NCBI GenBank assembly: GCA_905221605.1
Contig: CAJNDS010000354.1
Coordinates: 1 to 64,000, forward strand
Direction of reading: 5' to 3'
DNA from: Symbiodinium natans
Taxonomy: Eukaryota; Sar; Dinophyceae; Suessiales; Symbiodiniaceae
Length of the DNA stretch: 64,000 bases
Under the pieces are notes generated by a model. The model searched no databases. It saw nothing but the letters and a program-made list of their open reading frames with translations, and had not been told where the DNA came from. Below are positions 32,171-42,618 of the stretch, piece by piece; the stretch's first letter is position 1; each line of letters begins with the position of its first letter. Made by a program: the position numbers and the translations under genes.

Positions 32171-35089
32171 CCCTACTCCTTTACAACTTAAGAGGACTAC
32201 CCTTTTCCGTCAAGATTAAATTTCTGGGAGAAATAGTCTAGGAAAACATCGTTTGTCTATTTGCTAAGCGATCCCTTCGTAAGCGGCCAATACCCTTTAG
32301 GGTTGCACTGCCAACGCCTTCGTCTTGGGTTTTGGGTTGCCCAGACCGCATCTCCTGTTAAGGTTGCTCTGCCGATATGTGCTTTTCATTTCAGCTCTAG
32401 GGCTGCCCAAGCAACATCCGTCTATAGGGGGTTTTGGCTTGATTTTAGCTCCCCCCACCCTCCTCCCAAGCAGAAAGCAGTGCTAAGAAACCTGCACCTC
32501 CAGCATCAGCCATAGGGTTTTACGGTTCAGGCGAAAACTCCATACCATAAAACCAACCTTGCACCCCAAACTGGTCTCAGAGTTTTTCGACACAACACGG
32601 GGGGACCCAAACAATAGGCCCTGAAGCATCCAATCCTAAAGCTCTAAGGCTCACAATGCCAAGTTCTGAATTTACCCCATCACTGTTGGCGACAAGGCCC
32701 ACGTGGCCTTTTGCCAAAGCACTCGCCAAACACACCACAGGAAAACACAAACTCACCCCGAAAGAACCCTATGCAGCACCATCCAAGACCCTGGTTTTGA
32801 GACCAATATCAGGAAGCCGCAAAAGCGAGCCCCAAATCCCACACTTCCAGCTCATGCCTTGAAAGGCCAAATGCCCGAAAACAAAGAACGACGAGAATAC
32901 GTGAGAATACCCTCAACTCCCCAAACCCCCGAGCTTTCACTGCCTGGCTCCCCAGCCAGCTGTTGAGCGCTTCCGCGGTTGGCACGGCAGGGGCTGCCGC
33001 TTTGCCAGCCTTGGCTGACCCTGTGGCCTGTGCCTGAAAACCCCAAGTTGAGGGCTCTTAAGGGGCTTAAGGCTCCTGGGTTGAAGGTTCCCAACTGGCA
33101 CGGTCACGCGCGGTCAAGGGTACAAAGGGTACGAAGCCAATTGCCCCTAGCAGCTTTGAGGATCGGAAAAGCTGTGCAGGGAGTGCTGGGGCACCTTGGC
33201 CACAGAAGGGCAGCGGAAAGGAGTTGGCTTAAGCCACTGAGGCTGGGTGTGGTTTCGAGGCACGTGCAAGCGCGAAATGAAGAGAGCGGGCTTCTGAAGT
33301 GTAGCCATGCAAGTAGAATTTTTTTAAGGTGGCTGAGCCGCATTGTGGGTCTGATCCCTTCTGCTGTCACAGGTGCCACAACTTCCTGGAAACCACGGAG
33401 GTTTTCTTCCAATCGTTTTTTTCTCGCATTCTTGAGGCATCTCGCCTTATGAGGGCTCGCATCGGGTGTTGGAGAAGGACTTTCGGAAGCTCTCATGTGG
33501 ATGAGTGAAAGGGAGGGCCCTCAGTGTGATTCATCCGTGAGTTACACACCAGAAAACTCTTTTTTCCAACCCAAACCCGGAGGTTGCCTGGAGGTTGGAC
33601 TGGTCTGTCTGCCCAGCCATGGCTTCTGGAGGGCACTGTGTCCGAGCTCCTTGTGGCACCGAGGAAGGCTGCCAGCTGTACCTTGACAAGAGTTATGCAT
33701 GTTGGCTTCGGGTTAAGGCTCTAAGGCTCTAATGTCGAGGGTTAAGGCGAAGATCGGCATGGGGTCTAGCGGATGCGCTCTTTCAAGACGTTGGGTGGGG
33801 AGGTCGGTGGGAAGCCTCAGACTCTCGGGGTCTCCACTTGGACACCCTCAACCTAGACCCCAAATGACCCTAAACCCTTTTACACCAACCGCCATCGACA
33901 CGCAACATTCAACCCTGAGCATCAAAATCCTCGACCAATAGAGCTCCCAGACAGGCTCAGGAACGTCGAAGCAGTCGTTCCTCAGCTGACCAATATGCCG
34001 GCGCAACGAGGTGCTACAGTACTTTCTATGCAAACCGAAGAGGCCCCCCCCCCACTTCACCACTAAGCTGCCTCAAAACCTTACATGACAAATTTGCTCA
34101 GGTTTTCATTTGATGTGCCCCTGAGTTATCCGCTAGGTGTCCGTGGTGCCCACTCCGCGGCGCCTCCGGCTCCCTGCAGTGACACAGATTGGAGTGATCA
34201 AAAGCAGGGAAGGGGATCAAAATTCAAAATCAAGGGTTTGCCAAGTATAATAGGATCTCATCAAGTGGGGGTGACTCCTGCTACAAAGGTGGGGCACTGC
34301 CATGTCTCATTGCGCGCATCGCTTTTCCACAGTTCAGCGCCTAGACGGGACTGCTTCAAATTCGCCACAGTCCTATAAAGTCTATGCTGACAACAACATG
34401 AACCTAGTGCTCAAGCGGCTTAAGTCCGACGCACTCAAGCTGCCCCGAACAAAATTTCTCTGATCCTTGCCTGCAAGGCCCAAATATAAAACATTGCCTC
34501 CGTTCCAGCACCCACCAGTACTCATCCCCCTCCCCCGCGCCCTCTCCATGAATTCTTCAAACGCCACGTAAAGTTTGAGGGCGCGCTTCAAAGGGTAAAC
34601 GCCTAAAGCCTTAGAATGCACTGACAAAACGTGCAAGCCTTGTCACAGAAAAGAGCCCAGCGCCTCTGTGCCAGAGGCTCGGCAGGAGAGTTGCGGCGCT
34701 CGGTGGCCTCGCGTTCAGGATCCTGTCCGGAGCTCGGAGGTTATGGATAGAAAAGGTTCCCTGAGCTTCCTTGCCACAACAGGTTGGCATTGAAACGCAT
34801 CGTTTTGGCCCGTACGTAGCAGGTGACATTGTAAGGCTTTAGAGAAATGAATATTGGCTTTGGTTGCACAAACACACTAAAGTCTCGCACCCCGCAAACC
34901 TGGCGCTTCTAAACCCCATGCCCCAGATTCCCAGTGGTAGTTTGCTGTCTTCCGAAGCTCAGCCTCAGATTTTCAACACGATTCTGCCCATCTTTGCCCC
35001 TTGTACCTCGGCCTGATTTGAACTTGAGTGCTTAATTCAGGTGGCGATGGAGTGGGCGAATGAGGACTGGGTTTCTGCGATGTGTATAG
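32171..35089. other. No convincing gene
   Basis: A 157-codon plus frame at 32979-33452 has weak coding character (..RIGKAVQGVLGHLGHR..) and overlaps open minus frames, so I do not call it. Many telomere-like words occur, for example accccaaactgg and gaccccaaatgaccctaaaccc near 33860. No repeats of note. Confidence 0.5.
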
Positions 35090-35497
35090 TTGCTGTCAGT
35101 GAAGCAGCAAGTCCTGGAAAGATGGGCTGGAGATGCTACTGCTACGAAAGGCACGACTCTGCGCCAAAAGGCTGAGGCCCAGATTTTGACCCGGTTTCCC
35201 CAAGGGTGCTTTCTTCAAGTTCAATACCAGCCAAGATATGCTTCAAAAGGGGTCGAGTTCAATGCGAGACTGGACGTGCTTCAAACGGGGGGTGAAAGGC
35301 AGGCTAGCGTCCCAAAGCTGATCAGCCTGGCTCAGCGAGACGTAGTACGAGTCCTGGAGCAACCAAAACTGAGAGCAAAACCCGGAGCCACGTGTAGGGG
35401 CTTCGGATGTTCCGGAGCTAGGGCTCAAGTTGGCAGCGCAAGACGCTGGGGAAGCATGGCGATGGTACTGGAGCTCGATGGTCCGATCACAACCTGA
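35090..35497 (+). CDS. Open frame of 135 codons, unknown
   Basis: A plus-strand frame from 35090 to a TGA at 35497. The first ~100 codons read like a protein (..VKQQVLERWAGDATATKG.., ..ILTRFPQGCFLQVQYQPR.., ..LISLAQRDVVRVLEQPK..), with few rare residues. The tail after ~35390 is less convincing. No signal peptide or membrane helix is visible and no family is recognised. It may be an exon rather than a whole gene. Confidence 0.3.
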   Translation: MLSVKQQVLERWAGDATATKGTTLRQKAEAQILTRFPQGCFLQVQYQPRYASKGVEFNARLDVLQTGGERQASVPKLISLAQRDVVRVLEQPKLRAKPGATCRGFGCSGARAQVGSARRWGSMAMVLELDGPITT

Positions 35498-35805
35498 AGG
35501 TCAAACAAACATGTCCAAACCTTCATCGTGAGAGGTCCTGTCCAAATTGCCTGCCGTCCTGTCCAAACTGTCTGCTGTAGGGGTTCTCAGCGAACTGTCC
35601 TTGCAGATTCTATCGCTTTCCATGTTTTGGTGGGATAGGGTCGGACATGCTTGAAATTCCTCAAAACATCTATCAACTTTTTCAAGAAGGTTGAAGACTC
35701 TCAAAGTACCAAGGCTACCCTTCACCTCAACACCCTACGTCTTCAGCTGACCCCCAATTTTGAACACCAATGCGCTTGCAGCTGATCATCCCTAAGCCCT
35801 CAACC

Positions 35806-35841
35806 CGGCCTGGCCCCGGGCCTGGCCCCGGGCCTGGCCCA
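35806..35841. repeat. Triplicated 12-base unit ggcctggccccg
   Basis: Three head-to-tail copies of a self-complementary GC-rich dodecamer, each containing ccgg/gggccc-type palindromes. Confidence 0.85.
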
Positions 35842-36241
35842 TGGCTAGCATCCACAGCAAAGCTCGTCCTCGGCATGTCTCTGTTTTAGGAAGGGGCTTG
35901 GAGGCGTAGAAGAGATTCTAAGCTCCAGGGTCTGTACTGGAAGGTTCGGGGGCTTTTCGAAGGTGGGGGGTCGCATACAACATGCCGTAGACCTGCAGCA
36001 TTGGCTTGGGGACTTTCGGTTCTCCGATCACCCATCCAAGTCAAGCCGATTCACAGAATCCTTGAACTGTAAGACTGTAAGCCCCATGTTCGATTACAGC
36101 CGGCATTGCATCAGATGAGACATCTATACCGAGCTTGATTTTGTCCAGCCTTTCACCGGTGATTTTACTCAGGGCTTCATGTAGACGGGAATAAAGTGAC
36201 TACGTGTATCCTCTGCTTCGGTGGGGTTTTAACTTTCACGA

Positions 36242-36556
36242 TTGCTCGTGTCTTCCCGCCACAGGCAATTTCGCAAGGACTGTACGATTGCAGCGGCCGG
36301 ATTTGCACCACTAACACCACCGATCCTCGACCTTCGTCCGAAGGCCGGTCCAATCCATCCATTCCCTTCAGCACACTATCACCTGCAGCACAACCTGGTC
36401 CATGCGCTGATGGACTCTCGTCTGCGTGCACAGGCAACATCCCAGCAGAATCTGGATTCAAGACCGAGGCGATTCAACAAGTATTCGCGCACTGAGTTTC
36501 TCACAGTCACAAACTACCTGGACGTTCATGTCACCGTGCAACAGTTGCTGCAGTAG
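36242..36556 (+). CDS. Candidate terminal exon, unknown protein
   Basis: From about 36290 to a TAG at 36556 the plus frame reads ..GFAPLTPPILDLRPKAGP.., ..HYHLQHNLVHALMDSRLR.. and ..FNKYSRTEFLTVTNYLDV.. and ends ..VTVQQLLQ. Codon third positions are mixed, and another plus frame and one minus frame are open over the same bases, so strand and frame are not certain. No family recognised. Confidence 0.3.
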   Translation: MLVSSRHRQFRKDCTIAAAGFAPLTPPILDLRPKAGPIHPFPSAHYHLQHNLVHALMDSRLRAQATSQQNLDSRPRRFNKYSRTEFLTVTNYLDVHVTVQQLLQ

Positions 36557-36931
36557 TGCTCCTGCTGCATAGCAGGGAACCTCTACAACCTGCAGGGTTC
36601 AATGGTACGCGCTTTCCATGTCACATGACCCGTGCATCAGCCACATACATGTCGTCACAAGAGCTTGGTGCTCTTCATTTGAGGATATTTGCGGTGTTTT
36701 CAGCTCCACACTGCGGCGCACCACGACATCCGACCCACCGCAGATCCAGAATGAAGCATGGTAAGGTGTGAAGAGAAATCTCGGCTTCTGCTGAGGTCAT
36801 CGCGGCTGTGGGTGCCTCAGTGGCGTCGGCGCCTGCCAAGTCTGACAAGCCCCAAGCCCAAGAAGCAGAGAGCGTTGCCATAACGGAGACCCAAACGAAA
36901 TTCCTGAGGCCCTGAACAACCGTGAAAAGCG
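36557..36931. other. No gene assigned
   Basis: A plus frame ends at a donor-like catg|GTAAGG at 36762 (..IFAVFSAPHCGAPRH..). The evidence is too thin for a call. Confidence 0.3.
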
Positions 36932-39449
36932 TCAAGCAAGCTTCTTGACCCAAGAACACAAGTGAGCCTGAGCACCTCCCAAAAACAAATGACAGGAACC
37001 CTGAGCCTGACACATGTGACGAAGCTTACAAACAAGAAACGCCCCGAACACTATGCACCACGAAACACATGACATGACACAAAGAACAATCGAGGCATGG
37101 CAGGAGGATGCAGGAGGTACGACACAAGATGCTACCAGAAGAAGCTTAGGCCCAGAGTCGAAGCGGAACTGAGGAACTGTGTAAATTTGTGGTCGAGCGT
37201 GCTGAAACCGACTGTTGACATTGTTCATGTTCTTGCCCTCCAAACATTTCCAAAGAACTTCTCCACAAGTATCCACACACAACCGAAGCTCACCGATCTT
37301 GAGCTCCTCGGGGTATTGTAGGTGCAGGCATTGAGGCTCATTCCGGGACAGAAAGTTTGATACATGGTTAGCAACGCAAGCTTCGAACAGGGTGGCGTTG
37401 GGTGGCAATACTTTAGAAGCTCCCAGCCATATGTGGGTCTGTTGAACTACGGAACATCGGAGGTTCCCGCTGGTGAAGAAAAGTTCGCACAACACAGGAC
37501 AAAAGACTCCATATTCTGATTCTTAAATGCCATACATGTACCCTGAAACCCGAGGACAACTGAAAGCAAACATGAGTACTCGCGCGAACCGCGTCCGAGC
37601 TCCCCGGCTCGGCGCAAGTCTTCGGGCCCTGTGCCGGGTGCGCCGGATCTGGGCAGGTCAGGGAATTTAGGGCCTGAGCACTTTCTCCCCAGTGCGTAGC
37701 CCAAGGGTTCTTGTTTTAAGTGCAGGGGTGTTGGGCTTAAGGAATGGTTTAGTTGGCACTTCCGCTTGCACGCAGGCCCATGCAATGTGTGCTTGATGCG
37801 ATAGGAGGTTTGATGCAGACGTGTTCTCTATGAGACTAGAGAAAAGCCCACCACACCAACAAGCCCCCGCCACACTTGGCAACAACTTCTTCTCCGTCAC
37901 AAACTCCGGAGGCCCCAAACAAACCACCCCAACTGCGGGATGCTTTAGGGATGAGGCTCTCCAGAGGCAGTTTCTGAACCCCATCGGTTTTGAGCTGGGG
38001 CCAATGTTTCCATTGACCAGAGACAACCTGAACCTGTCTTGATAAAACTCCTGCGATTTACAGTTCCATTGGAGAATCCTTTCTCCATCTGTGCAGCCTT
38101 CGATCTTTGCTGGGGCAAAGTTGAAGTGCTCAGACTGCAATCTTTTCGGGGCGAGCCAAATTGAGCTTGAGGCTTTAGGCGTTCAGGGTGCAGAGTTGGG
38201 GCTGCCTTAACCTTCGAGGCTACCGGTTCGCCCTTTAACCCTGACATGAAATAGCCAAAGGCCCAAGGCACGCTGCCCGCACCACCCAATTCTGAACGTG
38301 AAGCATCGTTGAATCCTTCCGGGACAAATGCCACTGAATTCTTGTACAATCTTGCCGGTGCAGCTTCAAACACCGTAAACTGAGCACTTGGAGAGTTGGC
38401 AACTGCTGCAAATTACTTGCTGCTTTTTCAAAGACTTCACAAGGTGGGGTTACTGCTTGGTCCCAGTTCGGATTCTCGAGCAAAGAGGCTGTTACTTACA
38501 TAATTTTAAAGTGCGTGGCAGATGCAACCAGAATAGCACACGCTGTCCACGACAGGGTTTCGAGGTGTTCGTCTCCTACACCTGAAAGGGAACTTGGCGA
38601 CAAACGACCGGACCCAGCAAGGACCACCCGGCATCTGCCCCGCATGCTATGAGCTTGCCGTTCCTCCAGAAACATGTCGCAGGGTCCCATTACAAGTCTA
38701 ACATGATTTTCGTGCGGATCTGGCAGTGTCCTTTGTTGCGCGCAATCTGCGATCATACCGAGCGATGCCAAATTCACTACGTTCAGCATTTTTGCAAGGA
38801 AACGATGCAAAGCGTCGTGCAGACAGACCATTCCGAAACTTCAACCCCGAAGCCGGCGCAAGGGCAAAAAGACACATTCTGCAGCTCCAGGTGGCACCTC
38901 AATTTTACCAGGTACATGGCGTGGCTGCAAAGTGGCTGCAAGCTGCCGAAACCCTTATGGCCTTTCTGGCTTTAGATCCGAAAATGCGCCCCAGGGCCTT
39001 GAACCCCCTTCCACAACAAAACCCGGCCTGACACCGCTGCGCATCCCATGCGAGGAGTTCCACCGCGTCACCCAGTCCGGCCTCCACCGGTCACTATTTG
39101 TGGGGTTTGAAGGTAACAACGAAGGTAACAACCAGGATGGGAAAGAGGGTAGATCAGGACATGAGTTATGGATTCTTAATCGCCGGGCAGCAAAGGTTCA
39201 ACTGTTCCACTGGGTGGGTGGTTCTGCGGCGGCCAACACAGCCATGCGGGGCTCGTGTGGTTTGAGCTGGGAATGATGCTTGCCTGTCCAAAGTTTCAAA
39301 CTCAAGCTCCCGAGCTGTGATATCTTCATGGTAAGTGTGGGATGTGGTTCTCAATGCTGCTCTCCGCTGCGTAGTCAGCAGCTTCCTGCACGACCAAAAC
39401 TTCAAAGCCACCTGTATTTGAGCAAGTTCAGAATCCACTTCCCCACTCC
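36932..39449 (-). CDS. Multi-exon gene, unknown function
   Basis: Minus-strand exons with consistent phases can be strung together. 39412-39449 reads SGEVDSELAQIQ. 39284-39366 reads RRAALRTTSHTYHED.. to ..ARELEFETLDR and ends at a GC donor (AG|GCAAGC). An open stretch from ~38842 to 38500 contains ..HDALHRFLAKMLNVVNLAS... A GTAAGT donor lies at 38499, followed by a 113-base intron. 38212-38386 reads ..FEAAPARLYKNSVAFVPEG.. and ..GSVPWAFGYFMSG... A 77-base GTTAAG...GCAG intron follows. 38134 to ~38030 reads SEHFNFAPAKIEGCTDGER... The next acceptor may be tttctctag near 37840. The 187-codon frame at 36932-37495, with a hydrophobic stretch near its C-terminus (..VLCVMSCVSWCIVFGAFL..), has coding-like codons and may be the last exon; its linkage is not shown. 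No family is recognised. Start codon and full exon chain are unresolved. Confidence 0.45.
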
Positions 39450-40939
39450 CTGAAACCTGAGCTTTGCTGTGTGTCTTGAGCCGGGCCGCTTCAAGACGTT
39501 TTAAAGCCCCAAGCTCAGCCACTGGACCCCGTTTGAAGTTCGGTAAGCCCCCAAAGCAACACCGCGTAAAACCTGGTACTTCTGGATCCCTACTGGCTTT
39601 ACTTCACTGGGCTCCCGGGCCGCATTCGCGGAAGCAGTGACGTTGGCCTGGCAAGCCACAAGGTTCAGAAGAGGGGTTCAATTGAGTCAGCCCTGAATGG
39701 GTTCAGGGCTGCTGCAGCTCGGCTGCATGGGTCGAAACCCTCCAGCCCTACGTGCACCCTAAAGCCCTGATGGCATGTTTCAGCGGTGAGTCAAGCACCA
39801 CCAAAGTCCTTGAAATCCCGAGGCATCATTGCGCATCCGAGTTTTCCGGGTTCAGATTACAAGTGTAGGGATCCGGCTAGTACTGCTCCTGCAACCTAGC
39901 CTGTCTGTGAGACTCCCTTCGTCCAAGACCTAACATTCTGAACATCTGAATCTACTGGGCAAAATCGTATGTATGTGATATGCAAGTTTGCCTTTTCCAG
40001 TTCTTCTCACCGCTCGTTTAGTTGTGTTTGTGTTCCTGTCGACCCAAGGAATGTGTTCTGACTCCCTTCATCTCTCAATCTTCATTTATACTATCGCTGT
40101 GTATTCATGTTGTAAAACAGAACATTTCGCACATACTCTGCGAGCACGTGCTGTTTCTTGGATGTGCTGCGTTGCTTGAGTACATCCTGTTCTATTTCTT
40201 GTTAAGAACGGAGCCGTGCACGTGGCTGGCAGCGTCGCCGAATTGCCACCACTCATGGAGGTGCAAGTGCTTTTCAAACAAAAAGGTGCCTATATCAAAC
40301 AGGGCAAGCTGACGAGATTAGCTGTTGAAGCAACCCAAATCGAACAATGTTCATTGGGTCGATTTCAACAACCTGAATGATGTAGCAACGCCTGTGCAAA
40401 GAACCGTGGCCGCGCTTGTTGGCATACTGTTGGTACACGGAAAACACCTATAGAATTTCAAAGGGTCTACTACGCACATCTGTGCTGCAAGTACCAACGA
40501 ACCTCAAACGACAATCCATGCATCCTCGACTACATTGCCGGTACATTCATTTCAGGGGCGCTCTCTGCCGCTGTCGCTGCTACTCTCGCTGTTGCGGGTG
40601 GTTCTGTGGTCCGCCCTCTGAAAACTTTCATTTTGTCATAAGCGATAAGCGATAAAGACTAAAGGCCACCTGCCGGCAGAATCTTCCAATGTGCTGGTAG
40701 TTTGGGTTCAGTCCCAACTGCAAGCCAGGCAGGCATCGATGGTCCCATCTGCATCGGCCAGCGTGTACAGCCTTGGGCTTGGGTGGCACTTGTCTTGGGG
40801 CTCAAAGGGGCTGCTCTTGGATTCGAGGCTTGACCTAAAGCAAAGTCCAAACCTGAAGAGGCCATGTCTTCAGAGGCTTTGTTGGGCCTGTAGGGTTCCT
40901 GGGGGGCGGGGGGGGGGGGGGGGCAGCCGTGACATGCGC
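39450..40939. other. No gene assigned; G16 run at 40908
   Basis: Mostly without codon pattern. A slightly AT-rich patch at 39990-40200 was checked for mitochondrial similarity and showed none. A run of 16 G occupies 40908-40923. Confidence 0.45.
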
Positions 40940-41312
40940 CTGTTGCGTTTGTCAGGTCTTTGCTCTGATGCTTTGTGCTCCGCGCCATATGCGTATAAGC
41001 ACCAGGCGTTCCTGTCCCAGTCGTGAACGACGGATGCTTCTTCAGCACCTGTACCGCGGGCTGATGCGTCGCAACCTGAGCCTGCCATTTCTTAAGCCAA
41101 GGAACGTCCTTTGCCAATGACCTTTAGAGCCCTGAATAGCCCAGAAAGCGCAAGTGCCCAAAATCCGTACGGTCGTGCAACCTTCTCCTGTACCAAGAAA
41201 GCACACAGGCTCCCCCCAGCCAGCCTGCAGAACAGGACGTTGGTTGATCCATTCATGTCCTGTGCCGGCAGATCTTCAGTGCTTCTGTCAGGCCCACAAA
41301 GAAGATCCACAG
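40940..41312 (-). CDS. Two candidate exons, unknown protein
   Basis: The minus strand after ..gcgcag (41313) reads DLLCGPDRSTEDLPAQDMNG and ..LFCRLAGGSLCAFLVQEKV.. down to ~41122. After ..cttaag (41091) it reads EMAGSGCDASARGTGAEEAS then ..WDRNAWCLYAYGAEHKASE.. and reaches a GC-type donor AACAG|GCGC near 40939. Third positions are coding-like in both. The intron between them cannot be placed cleanly: the gap from 41091 to 41121 is too short, so the first exon probably ends earlier. The plus strand is partly open here too. Confidence 0.35.
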
Positions 41313-41829
41313 CTGCGCCGTTAACTGTATGGAATTCTTTTCTTTGTACCTGCTGCTTCTACAGGCATTGACGGGGTTCTCCTAAAATCCTGGATTCCGC
41401 CGAAGCTTTCTCCAGACAGAGAACAGGGGAAGGGGGTCAAGTTGGAGCATGCTGGGGGGAAACGGATCTCACTAGGTAACATGGGAACATATGAGTCCAC
41501 AAATCCAAACGACCTGAAAACCATGCGGACGTCAACTTGGGTCGTGCCCAGCTAAAGTCTCGCTTCGGAACCCAGGGAAGGCAAACACGGTTTTCCCCTG
41601 CGCAAAAATCCGGGGTTTCTACTTGACCCCCCCCCCATGTGTTCGTGTTCCAGCTTTCCTTCAGGTAGCTAAGCTCGGAACCCGAGATGAAAACCCTTTT
41701 CTGAATGTTTTAGTGGATCCGGTATCTGTTTCGGGTTGAGCCTTGACCGGGTAAAGATTGCTTTTTGCTCTTTGTTGCGTCTTAGGTCCTGAAGTAAGCA
41801 CTGTCCGCTACAGCATGTTTAGTCTGCAG

Positions 41830-42038
41830 CACAATTCCATGTGATTGACAACTGCAAACGCTGGCAGCGGGCTCTGCGAGTCAAATTTGAAACTTTTTCT
41901 CCAACCACACAGGACCAGCTCCTTCCAACAACAGTTGGATTGTTCCGTGCTGCATCTGCATGGCCGCGAGCAAGCTTTCCGGATTATGTGCGCTATGCTT
42001 CTGGTCAGGACTTCAGGGTCCCTGTCATGAAGCTGTGA
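41830..42038 (+). CDS. Candidate terminal exon, unknown protein
   Basis: After an acceptor-like tagtctgcag (41829) the plus frame reads QFHVIDNCKRWQRALRVKF, ..TQDQLLPTTVGLFRAASAW.. and ..FPDYVRYASGQDFRVPVMKL then TGA at 42038. This is one of the cleanest coding patterns in the window: 67 sense codons, mixed residues, third positions mostly C/T/G. No family recognised. The upstream exon was not found. Confidence 0.42.
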
Positions 42039-42345
42039 GGTTGCTTCTCATCGGGGAGGCATGAAACAACAATATTGAGGACAATTATGGACTCGAACCT
42101 CCAGTGCAGGGATGAAGTGACGATGGCTCAGCGAACATGTTTCTCTAAGCCGCAAATGCTGCGCCAACAGTGAAGGTCATGCCCTTCCATCCCGAATTCT
42201 CCGGAGAAGCACCAGAAAACTGAGTAGCCCCCTGCTGTATTAACAAAACACAACAAATCTCTGACTTGCCTGAGGCCTTAGCTGTGTTACTCTTCGCCTT
42301 TGTTGGGCCGTTTGCCACTTACTGCGGCGAGCGCTTTACTACCCT

Positions 42346-42618
42346 ATGCTGCCGGTTGTTTTGATCTGCTATGCATGGTTGGCTGCCTTAAGCAAGTCCC
42401 TTGAGCCTTGTGGCAATTTTCCAGCTCCAAGCCCACTCTCCGGGGTCATTCAACAGCACAAGCGCTGGTCGAGCCCGGAGACCCGGAGAGCTCACTCCTC
42501 CAGACCAAGAAACCATTTCTCAGCTGATGGTTGGGAGGGTTGGCAAACGGGTGTTATTCATTGCACTTCTTGCATGGTAGCCATGCGCAAAAAGGCAGCA
42601 AGCGCGCACTTGGAATAG
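42346..42618 (+). CDS. Open frame of 90 codons, unknown
   Basis: The second half (..IQQHKRWSSPETRRAHSSR.., ..GWEGWQTGVIHCTSCMVA.., ending ..KKAASAHLE and TAG) looks coding. The first half is hydrophobic and less certain. It is on the same strand as and 0.3 kb after the exon ending at 42038, so it could be a neighbouring gene or chance. Confidence 0.25.
   Translation: MLPVVLICYAWLAALSKSLEPCGNFPAPSPLSGVIQQHKRWSSPETRRAHSSRPRNHFSADGWEGWQTGVIHCTSCMVAMRKKAASAHLE

Noticed and set aside
39990-40200. Second mitochondrial insertion suspected from AT-rich sequence
   Set aside because: No cox1, cox3, cob or rRNA similarity in any frame.
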